11,520 bases of DNA. Origin: Pseudomonadota bacterium (GTDB lineage Bacteria > Desulfobacterota > Desulfobacteria > Desulfobacterales > Desulfobacteraceae). Below the pieces are notes generated by a model. It had not been told where the DNA came from. It worked only from the letters and a program-made list of their open reading frames with translations, and searched no databases. Location of the stretch: assembly GCA_018816605.1 (NCBI GenBank), contig JAHIVS010000723.1, forward strand, positions 1-11,520. Reading direction: 5' to 3'. Positions 1 to 5,507 of this stretch are shown one piece after another. Position numbers and translations under genes: made by a program. Position 1 is the first letter of the stretch; each line of letters starts with the position of its first letter.

Positions 1-60
1 ACCAAAAGTGAAATTGAACTCCATCTGTTTATCGTCTATTCTTTTCTTCCGTCTTGACAT
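1..60 (-). CDS. N-terminus of an unidentified divergent gene (cut by window edge)
   Basis: Reading the minus strand from 60, an ATG opens 20 codons that run without a stop to the window edge. The peptide is basic and begins MSRRKKRIDDKQMEFNF. An AAGGG ribosome-binding site lies 9 bases upstream of the ATG, and the frame has a stop about nine codons further upstream, so this ATG is the first sensible start. A lysine/arginine-rich start followed by an acidic/aromatic stretch is common in DNA-binding or mobile-element proteins, but 20 residues do not allow a family call. Its divergent arrangement with the XRE repressor gene at 450 suggests that the repressor controls it. Alternative: a chance open frame in AT-rich DNA. 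Confidence 0.45.
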   Translation of the reverse strand, partial: MSRRKKRIDDKQMEFNFTFG

Positions 61-449
61 TGTTTTTATCCCTTGGAAAATTTACAGTGTAGTTGTTGAA
101 AAGTTTTTTGGGACTCACCTCCTTTTTGTGTGTGCAAAATTAAAATTGCTGTGCTACTTTTCGTTTAGTAGTGTGCAAACGTGCTCTCCTGCTTGTCCTG
201 AGGGCTCAAAATTGAATGCTTTTTATTCATTTATGATACTATGGTAAAGTTGTTAACACCAAAATTGAATGCTGTCAAACTTTTTTTGGATTGTTATGTT
301 TATTATTAAATTCATATTTGAATGCAGGTGTTTAGTCCCCACACTAAGCAATTAATTGTTTAGCAGTATGATTTTATTAGATAAATCAGAGTTATTTTTT
401 TCTATTTGAATCTACAGAACTTATTTTAAGTGTAAAGAAGGGTGTAAAA
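61..449. promoter_or_regulatory. Divergent AT-rich control region with operator-like boxes
   Basis: This 389-bp gap separates the minus-strand gene at 60 from the XRE gene at 450. It holds three TTGAATGC boxes (separate entry), an interrupted palindrome TTAGT-N6-ACTAA at 332-347 and a perfect 10-bp palindrome CAATTAATTG at 349-358. A weak promoter for the XRE gene may be TTGTTT (356-361) with TAGATA (378-383), 16 bp apart; the palindrome overlaps its -35, as an autorepressor site would. On the minus strand a near-perfect Shine-Dalgarno AAGGAGGTGA lies at 115-124 with no normally spaced start codon. I see no credible gene here. Assigning these sites to the XRE protein is inference. Confidence 0.45.
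212..325 (+). repeat. Three TTGAATGC boxes with exact 53-bp spacing
   Basis: TTGAATGC starts at 212, 265 and 318, so the interval is 53 bp both times, close to five helical turns. The first two copies share a longer core, CAAAATTGAATGCT (207-220 and 260-273). The sequence between boxes is not similar, so this is not a long tandem duplication. Equal spacing on one helical face fits a regulator binding site cluster, with the adjacent XRE protein as the obvious candidate binder. Confidence 0.5.
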
Positions 450-1109
450 ATGGAACTATTGGGAGTTGGAGAGAGGATAAGAATAATTCGGGGTTATGAA
501 ACCATAGTGAAATTTGCTGAAAAAATTTGTATACACAAAAGCACACTCATTCGGTATGAAAAAGAAGAAGGGTTCCCTGACGCAAAAACTCTTATCAAAA
601 TCTGCAAGACTTTTCATATAAACCCGACATGGCTGTTATTTGGAGAAGGACAAAAGGAAACACCGATACCTCCATTAACCCATACTGCCTCTCATAACGC
701 CTTGCGCCAGCGCCTAAAGACAGTACACGCATCCTCTTATATTAATCCTTGTTGTACAGAAATTACCCGTGAAAAATATCAAGCATATATGCAAGGAGAA
801 TATGTACCAACAGAAAAAGAATTAAATTTCTTATGTAGAGTTGGTCACTGGGATTTTAAAACAGGGCGAATATCTTCACAATTAAAAAAAGGGACTCCTA
901 TTGCCTCATTGTATTCTTCTGAAAAAAAGATAACCGAAATGGATTGCATTTTTTTTCTTATGACAGAAGTTATGACTGAAACAGATATGGGTATAAATGC
1001 TTCTACGATGGAAAATATGTCGACTCATGTAACAAGCTTATGGAATGAGCTAAAATTAAATATGAAAGAAATATTAATATCTTCGTTGCAAGAGAGAGAA
1101 GAAGAATAA
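450..1109 (+). CDS. XRE/CI-like helix-turn-helix transcriptional regulator
   Basis: The 219-residue protein has an N-terminal XRE-type DNA-binding domain. Helices span about residues 5-65, with the recognition helix around 28-37 (HKSTLIRYEK), and the domain ends in the NPTWLLFGEG motif (58-67) typical of CI-like repressors from phages and integrative elements. Residues 85-219 match nothing I know. They carry no recognisable S24/LexA Ser-Lys protease, so release by RecA-stimulated self-cleavage is not supported. The tail ends in a charged helix (LQEREEE). The ATG at 450 follows a GAAGG site by 7 bases. The protein probably represses itself and the divergent gene at 60. Base composition is AT-rich, unlike the next operon. 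Confidence 0.8.
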   Translation: MELLGVGERIRIIRGYETIVKFAEKICIHKSTLIRYEKEEGFPDAKTLIKICKTFHINPTWLLFGEGQKETPIPPLTHTASHNALRQRLKTVHASSYINPCCTEITREKYQAYMQGEYVPTEKELNFLCRVGHWDFKTGRISSQLKKGTPIASLYSSEKKITEMDCIFFLMTEVMTETDMGINASTMENMSTHVTSLWNELKLNMKEILISSLQEREEE

Positions 1110-1115
1110 ACGGGC

Positions 1116-1130
1116 ACTATTAATAATAGT
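1116..1130. terminator. Short hairpin after the XRE gene (weak)
   Basis: ACTATT and AATAGT pair perfectly over 6 bp around a 3-base loop, 6 bases after the XRE stop codon. No T-run follows, and the stem is AT-rich, so it may act only as an mRNA end structure. Confidence 0.2.
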
Positions 1131-1314
1131 CAGAACCTTTGAAACCAGTCTTGGGTGGAGTTTCGTCATATACATAATCCACAGGGTGAAATGTCAAAAA
1201 TACCAAATCAAAACATTTTCCATTCAAAAATTTAGAAATGCTAATGCAAGTAGTCATAAGTTTTCAATACTCGACACAAGCATACAGGGTTCTATTTATA
1301 GTTTAGAAAATATC

Positions 1315-1343
1315 TTTACATTAATCAGTGTTGTTGATAGATC
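1315..1343 (+). promoter_or_regulatory. Candidate promoter of the ABC-3C operon
   Basis: TTTACA (1315-1320) and TAGATC (1338-1343) are separated by 17 bp in the otherwise empty 340-bp gap 1110-1449. A perfect palindrome ATCAATTGAT (1410-1419) lies between this and the gene start, where an operator could sit. Nothing else in 1131-1449 looks coding. The -10 is a poor match, so this is tentative. Confidence 0.25.
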
Positions 1344-1449
1344 AAGTTAGCTATTCAACGATAAGAACGTATATCAAGGTTTGTGAGAAAGTTATCAGAC
1401 TCGTTACCGATCAATTGATTTTCAAAGTAAGGACAGCCAGTGACACCGT

Positions 1450-2547
1450 ATGATATCTGACACAGACATGAAGGCGATTAAACCCAAGGGACTTTCAGTC
1501 GTCCCATCATCTGCACATGTGCATTCTGGTTTACCAATCCCCAAAGCTATCCGTGTCAAAAATTTCAGCCCAGATGAATGGGAAGATTTTATCGAAGAAT
1601 GGTCTACCAGCCTTAAAAACCCGTATGTCAAAGTTCGACGTTTTGGTGGTGCAGGAGATTGTGGTGTCGATATCGCTGGATTTTGCACAGATAAAGGTTT
1701 TGAAGATACATGGGACAACTACCAATGTAAACGTTATGCGAACCCATTGCGGCCGAGCGACATTTGGATCGAACTGGGTAAGATCATTTACTACTCCCAC
1801 ATCGGTGAATATATACCACCACGAAGGCATTATTTTGTGGCATCTCTCGGCGTCGGAACAACGTTGGAGAAACTTCTAAATAAGCCGACCGAGCTTCACA
1901 AAAAATTAAAGGAAAATTGGGATGGACACTGCAAATGCAAAATTACGATTACCAAACAAATCAAGCTTAGCGGAGACCTCCTGTCCTACGTGGATGCATT
2001 TGATTTTACAATCTTTTCATCGAAATCACACGTTGAGCTGATTCAAGCGCATAGCGATACTGGATTTCACGCAGTACGGTTCGGTGGCGGTCTTCCCGCT
2101 AGACCAAATCCCAATACCCCTCCTGCCGTTCCAACAGAACACGAGAGCCGATATATCCGTCAGCTCCTTGACGCCTATGGAGATCATTTAGGGACTTGGC
2201 TCCATAATATGAGTACTTTAGTTTCGAACAGTATGTTGGAAAGGGATTTCCGAAGACAACGTGAGCGATTCTACCATGCCGAAGCACTACGAAACTTTGC
2301 CAGAGATACAGTTCCAGAGGGAACATTTGATGACCTTCAAAACGAGGTTTATCATGGTGTGGTTGATGTTACAGACGCAACCCATCCCGACGGTTACAAA
2401 AGGATGAAAGCGACAGTGGCCCAGGCATCAACTGTCGCGTTGACTGCAAATCCACTTTCGTCAGTAACCAAATCACAGGATCGTCAGGGTATCTGCCACC
2501 AGCTTGCAAATGAAAATCGTCTTATATGGGTGATAAATGATGACTAA
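1450..2547 (+). CDS. ABC-3C effector: Mrr-like restriction-endonuclease-fold nuclease with C-terminal coupling domain
   Basis: This 365-residue protein has two parts. Residues 38-170 look like an Mrr-type PD-(D/E)xK nuclease: a WEDFIEEW helix with E49, then GGAGDCGVDIAGF with D70/D74, then YQCKRY with the Q92-x-K94 pair, which matches the D...QxK variant active site of Mrr-like DNA cleavers. All expected catalytic residues are present. Residues 240-365 are mostly helical and match the role and place of the C-terminal domain that couples effectors to the ABC ATPase in ABC-three-component systems. The predicted role is nucleic acid cleavage when the ATPase partner senses invasion. The gene overlaps the next by 11 bp, which indicates translational coupling. 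The start is uncertain: TAAGGA ends 16 bases before the ATG at 1450, an in-frame TGA at 1441 rules out longer forms, and ATG 1468 is possible. Confidence 0.75.
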   Translation: MISDTDMKAIKPKGLSVVPSSAHVHSGLPIPKAIRVKNFSPDEWEDFIEEWSTSLKNPYVKVRRFGGAGDCGVDIAGFCTDKGFEDTWDNYQCKRYANPLRPSDIWIELGKIIYYSHIGEYIPPRRHYFVASLGVGTTLEKLLNKPTELHKKLKENWDGHCKCKITITKQIKLSGDLLSYVDAFDFTIFSSKSHVELIQAHSDTGFHAVRFGGGLPARPNPNTPPAVPTEHESRYIRQLLDAYGDHLGTWLHNMSTLVSNSMLERDFRRQRERFYHAEALRNFARDTVPEGTFDDLQNEVYHGVVDVTDATHPDGYKRMKATVAQASTVALTANPLSSVTKSQDRQGICHQLANENRLIWVINDD

Positions 2548-3028
2548 CCGCATACACCCGACAATATTTAACAGTCCGCTGGAAACTGGTGTCCGCTCTT
2601 TGGTGATTTTAGTCGCCGCTCATCCTGCGGCTTTCGACCTTGAAAGACTAGTTGAAATGGACTATCTCATCGTACATTCTGGTGATGTCAATGGTCCCGA
2701 AAGCCTTCATCCCGCCCTCCCTATGAGGGCAGGAGAACTGCTGGTTCGACGGGGGCTGATTGAAAAAGGCCTTTTGTTGATGATCAGTCGGCGCCTCATT
2801 CAACGAATACCCACAGAAAACGGTTTCAACTACGTCGCTGGAGAGGCGGCAGCGCCCTTTCTTGCCTCACTCACCTCTATTTATTCCCAGCAGCTCAAAG
2901 ACCGAGCACAATGGGTGGTCAAGCAGTATATAGATATCACAACATCGGAAATTCGACAAATCACGCATAGGCTATTCGAGAATTGGTCAAGCCAGTTCCA
3001 AACAATTGATAGACCGGGAGGTCATTAA
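2537..3028 (+). CDS. ABC-three-component system middle component 2 (MC2-like)
   Basis: The 163-residue product resembles the MC2 family of ABC-3C systems: an N-terminal FNSPLETGVRSLVIL segment, then MDYLIVHSGDVNGPESLHPALP (split here only for reading: MDYLIVHSGD at about 42-51 and SLHPALPMRAGELLVRR near 56-72), then a helical part ending near WVVKQY. The family is small, largely helical, and is thought to link the effector with the ABC ATPase; it has no enzymatic motif. Either tandem ATG (2537 or 2540) could start it; both lie inside the end of the nuclease gene, so translation is probably coupled. The stop overlaps the ATPase start by one base (TAATG). Identification is by pattern memory, but the gene's place between nuclease and ATPase supports it strongly. 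Confidence 0.8.
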   Translation: MMTNRIHPTIFNSPLETGVRSLVILVAAHPAAFDLERLVEMDYLIVHSGDVNGPESLHPALPMRAGELLVRRGLIEKGLLLMISRRLIQRIPTENGFNYVAGEAAAPFLASLTSIYSQQLKDRAQWVVKQYIDITTSEIRQITHRLFENWSSQFQTIDRPGGH

Positions 3029-3861
3029 TGAGCAACGGTTACCTTCAACTAAGGCGCATTGCCTTCTCCGGTCCTAAAAAAATGTCCGAGATGACATTCT
3101 TTAAAGGCGTAAACGTGGTTTGCGGTGCCTCTGACACAGGGAAGTCGTTCCTGGCGGAATCAATTGATTTCATGCTTGGAGGCTCCGAACTTAGGGATAT
3201 TCCAGAGCGGACTCCTTTTGGTGAAGTTCAGTTTGACTTGGATGTGACCTCCGGGGAGAGATTGCGATTTTTCCGTGCATCCTCTGGCGGAAATTTCAAG
3301 GTGCAGAACTTACTCAATGAGACTTCCGAAGAGAAGATTCTCAAAAAAGTTCATGCTCACGGCAAAACCGACAATATGTCTGGATTCCTTCTCGAAAAAA
3401 TCGGGCTTCTTGGGAAACGCATATTGCGTAGTAAAAAGAAAGGTACAACTCAGAGCCTTAGTTTCAGAAATCTGGCGAGACTTGTGATTGTCCAAGAAGG
3501 TGAAATTCAGCAGACCGGTTCGCCCTTCTGGGGAGGTCAATACACACTTAAAACAGCCGAGTTGGCGACCATAAAACTCCTTCTGACAGGAGTTGATGAC
3601 CGTAATGTTGTTGGAACAACTCGGATTGAACCAGATAGAACAAAACAGATTGAGTTAATCGATGATCTGCTCGCCGACATTAGGCAAGAAATTGCGGATG
3701 TTGGTGAAGAAGAGGAGGGCTTAAAAGAACAGATTAATCGATTGGAAGAAACTATTAAGCTACATAAGGAAACTCTGAATAAAGTTCAAGCGCAGTTAGA
3801 TTCTTTTTTGGCGCAACGTAGGGAACTTATTGACTCCCGAGTACTATTCAGGACCGATTAG
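3028..3861 (+). CDS. ABC ATPase N-terminal half (Walker A and first coiled coil)
   Basis: The 277-residue frame starts at an ATG with a strong GGGAGGT site 5 bases upstream, overlapping the MC2 stop. Walker A is GASDTGKS at residues 33-40, within VNVVCGASDTGKSFLAESI. A Q-loop-like segment VIVQEGEIQQTGSPFW lies around residues 151-166. Residues 210-270 form a coiled coil (EEEEGLKEQINRLEETIKL). The last six residues, VLFRTD, come from the shifted frame. Without the second half it lacks Walker B and so cannot complete an ATPase site. Confidence 0.75.
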   Translation: MSNGYLQLRRIAFSGPKKMSEMTFFKGVNVVCGASDTGKSFLAESIDFMLGGSELRDIPERTPFGEVQFDLDVTSGERLRFFRASSGGNFKVQNLLNETSEEKILKKVHAHGKTDNMSGFLLEKIGLLGKRILRSKKKGTTQSLSFRNLARLVIVQEGEIQQTGSPFWGGQYTLKTAELATIKLLLTGVDDRNVVGTTRIEPDRTKQIELIDDLLADIRQEIADVGEEEEGLKEQINRLEETIKLHKETLNKVQAQLDSFLAQRRELIDSRVLFRTD

Positions 3862-3878
3862 ATGAGATTACTGACCTG

Positions 3879-4853
3879 TTGTCGAAATTTGATCTGCTTC
3901 AGAAACACTATGCCGTCGATATTGAACGTCTAACAGCAATCCAGGAAAGCGGGATGATGTTTGCCCATGTGGAATTGGTACCTTGCCCTCTTTGTGGAGC
4001 GGCACCTGATGCACAACAACATGATGCTGCTTGCGATGGTGACGTTGAGGCTATCGTTCAAGCGGCGTCTGCAGAAATCGAGAAGATTAGGCGACTTAAA
4101 GAAGAACTCAAATGGACAGTAGCGGATTTAAAATCTGAGGCAGTTTCTCAAGACCACGAGTTATCGAATTTGAATGAAAATTATGAGCATGTTAACACTC
4201 AGATTCAGGAAACCATTGCACCGTTAGTGAGTGAAGAAAGAGCTTCTTTCTCGGAGCTTGTTGAAAAGCGGGCCGAGGTACAGAAAGGGCTTGAACTTTT
4301 TGTTAGACTTTTAAAGTTAGAGGAACGCAGAAAATCTTTGGAGCCGGACGAGGATGATGAAGGTATGCCTGGCCCTATTGTCTCTGGACTGCCTGAGTCT
4401 ATTGCACATGACTTTTCACTTAAGGTCTCTAATCTGCTTAAGGCATGGGATTTCCCAGGTGATTGCCTTGTTCATTTTGACAAAGAAAGCACTGATTTTG
4501 TCATTGATGGAAAACCACGAGGGAGCAGGGGGAAGGGGTTACGCGCTATTACCCACGCAGCAGTGACAGTCGCATTGTTGGAGTATTGTCAGGAAAATGA
4601 TTTGCCACATCCTGGTTTTGTTGTGCTTGACTCGCCGCTTCTAGCTTATTTCAAGCCAGAAGGTGATGATGACAAGCTACTGCAAGGTACAAATCTGAAA
4701 GAACGCTTTTATTCTTATCTTACCGACCATCATGGAGGAGATAGCCAAATTATTATAGTTGAAAACCAGCATCCACCCGTTTCTATGTTGGATAGGCTAA
4801 GAATGACCGTGTTCACCGGCAACCCAGATGAAGGTCGGCAAGGCTTTTTATAG
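3879..4853 (+). CDS. ABC ATPase C-terminal half (CxxC hook, signature, Walker B)
   Basis: The frame is open from 3834; the first start-like codon is a TTG at 3879 with no ribosome-binding site, which argues that this half was originally read through from the upstream gene. Numbering from 3879, CPLCGA gives C36 and C39, with H48 and C52 nearby, a zinc-hook-like point between two coiled-coil arms (about 60-160). GSRGKGLRAITHAA at 215-228 is the signature-like segment, and FVVLDSPL at 247-254 is Walker B with D251. The tail QIIIVENQHPP fits the family's H-loop position. Separate translation would give a hook and C-lobe only, which could pair with the N half in trans as split SMC-like ATPases might, but this is speculative. 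Confidence 0.75.
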   Translation: MSKFDLLQKHYAVDIERLTAIQESGMMFAHVELVPCPLCGAAPDAQQHDAACDGDVEAIVQAASAEIEKIRRLKEELKWTVADLKSEAVSQDHELSNLNENYEHVNTQIQETIAPLVSEERASFSELVEKRAEVQKGLELFVRLLKLEERRKSLEPDEDDEGMPGPIVSGLPESIAHDFSLKVSNLLKAWDFPGDCLVHFDKESTDFVIDGKPRGSRGKGLRAITHAAVTVALLEYCQENDLPHPGFVVLDSPLLAYFKPEGDDDKLLQGTNLKERFYSYLTDHHGGDSQIIIVENQHPPVSMLDRLRMTVFTGNPDEGRQGFL

Positions 4854-4858
4854 TTTTA

Positions 4859-4874
4859 ACCGCTGAGGAGCGGT
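4859..4874 (+). terminator. GC-rich hairpin just after the ABC-3C operon
   Basis: ACCGCT and AGCGGT form a perfect 6-bp stem with a GAGG loop, 5 bases after the ATPase stop. The following sequence (GTTCTGATTATT) has only scattered Ts, so it is a plausible but weak terminator or 3'-end stabiliser. Confidence 0.4.
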
Positions 4875-4992
4875 GTTCTGATTATTACAAAGATACCCTC
4901 CGTTACTCTACTTTCTGCTACAGACGATTTATAGCGTTAACGGGACTCAAGACTAATTATCCTGTTCAAAATTGCCAAGAGACGTTCAAATT

Positions 4993-5026
4993 ATCAATAA
5001 TACAATTTTCAATCTTGATTTTTTTT
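4993..5026 (+). terminator. Weak AT-rich hairpin with T-run
   Basis: ATCAA (4993-4997) can pair with TTGAT (5015-5019), and a run of Ts continues to 5026. The stem is short and AT-only except for one pair, so it could serve as a back-up terminator for the plus-strand operon but is not convincing alone. Confidence 0.2.
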
Positions 5027-5090
5027 GTGATATCAGGCAAACCGGGAAGGAAGGGTTGGCTTCTGCTTACAGTTCTGGTTTTCAGGGTTC

Positions 5091-5124
5091 AAAAAAAACC
5101 AGGCTACTAATAAGTAGTCCGCCT
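5091..5124 (-). terminator. Rho-independent terminator, minus strand
   Basis: On the minus strand, CTACT-TATT-AGTAG forms the top of a stem that extends through GG/CC with a bulged A, and is followed by GG and eight Ts (the A-run 5091-5098 on the plus strand). It lies about 400 bp after the kinase stop and directly after the tRNA-like element, so it could end transcripts of either. Confidence 0.55.
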
Positions 5125-5188
5125 CTTTGAATTCGGCATTGGCAGAGAGGACGTGTAGACATAGTCTGTACTTAGCTATAATTTTATT

Positions 5189-5266
5189 TGGTGGTGGTAG
5201 GGCTGGATTCGACCCATCTCTCTGTTTATATAATAAACAGCGCACTATGCCTAACTATGCTACTCC
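5189..5266 (-). tRNA. Degenerate tRNA-like element (possible remnant or attachment-site copy)
   Basis: Read on the minus strand, this about 78-base stretch has tRNA features in the correct order. The D-arm GCATAGTTAGGCATAGTGC (5260-5242) has a 4-bp stem, the AGTTAGG loop pattern with GG, and a closing A. The anticodon arm (5239-5223) has a 5-6 bp stem TGTTT/AAACA and a 7-base loop ATTATAT, giving T33 and anticodon TAT. The T-arm (5218-5202) has the loop GTCGAAT and a CCAGC stem with one mismatch. The 3' end is CCACCACCA, so CCA is encoded. Faults: the acceptor stem pairs imperfectly (GGAGTAG with CTACCACC), spacing at positions 8-9 is irregular and position 54 is G, not T. It is therefore probably a decayed, phage-type or recombined tRNA, or chance. 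Confidence 0.28.
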
Positions 5267-5281
5267 ATAAAATGATAACAT

Positions 5282-5340
5282 CTGCGGCTTGTCCGCAGAG
5301 TGTTCTTGTAGGAATTAAGTATCGTGTCCCCCGAATTACA
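5282..5340. other. Hairpin plus REP-transposase-flank-like sequence
   Basis: CTGCGG and CCGCAG form a perfect 6-bp hairpin with a 5-base loop at 5282-5298. Just beyond, AATTAAGTATCGTGTCCCCC followed by GAATT (about 5312-5336) resembles, from memory, a recurrent sequence found beside REP-associated tyrosine transposase genes in proteobacteria. No transposase gene is present. It may be the scar of such an element. The rest of 5337-5507 holds no gene I can support; a minus-strand frame of 23 codons ending in RLKKVGNSHF (5463-5392) could be the tail of a lost gene. Confidence 0.25.
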
Positions 5341-5507
5341 ATGGCCGTCCCTATCCCGATGGGCGGCAACTCTCTTTGCATGGTTGGCCTTAAAAGTGAC
5401 TATTGCCGACCTTCTTCAGCCTCTGGATTGCACGACCGTTGGCACTGGTGCGGACATTCATTAAAGTTGCATGGCGGTAAGAATCATACAAAGTTATTTT
5501 TTTTGCA

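Larger units (their letters stand above)
3028..4853 (+). pseudogene. ABC-3C ABC ATPase (DUF3732-like), split by a frameshift
   Basis: Joined across a frame change, 3028-4853 would encode about 608 residues, close to the size I expect for SMC/Rad50-like ABC ATPases of ABC-3C systems. The order is complete: Walker A, helical coiled coil, CxxC hook, coiled coil, signature-like region, Walker B. The first half runs in the frame of 3028 and stops at 3861. The second half is open in the frame one base back from 3834 (after a TGA at 3831-3833) and ends at 4853. Coiled-coil sequence continues smoothly from RRELIDSR into STIQDRLDEITDLLSKF. The simplest explanation is loss of one base between 3834 and about 3858, either a real mutation or a sequencing error. 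I see no slippery heptamer that would make it programmed. Confidence 0.7.

Noticed and set aside
8..247. Plus-strand open frame of 79 codons at the left edge
   Set aside because: No ribosome-binding site, and it overlaps a better-supported minus-strand gene start and control region.
207..330. CRISPR-like array from the 53-bp period
   Set aside because: Only 8-14 bases repeat per unit and there are three copies; CRISPR repeats are longer and no cas genes are seen.
3834..3861. Programmed -1 frameshift in the ATPase gene
   Set aside because: No X XXY YYZ slippery heptamer or clear downstream stem-loop was seen in the interval, so a mutation or base-call error is simpler.
5203..5213. CTGGATTCGAC on the plus strand resembles the 5' end region of tmRNA
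   Set aside because: No tag reading frame or matching 3' tRNA-like end follows on that strand; the minus-strand tRNA-like reading explains the motif better.
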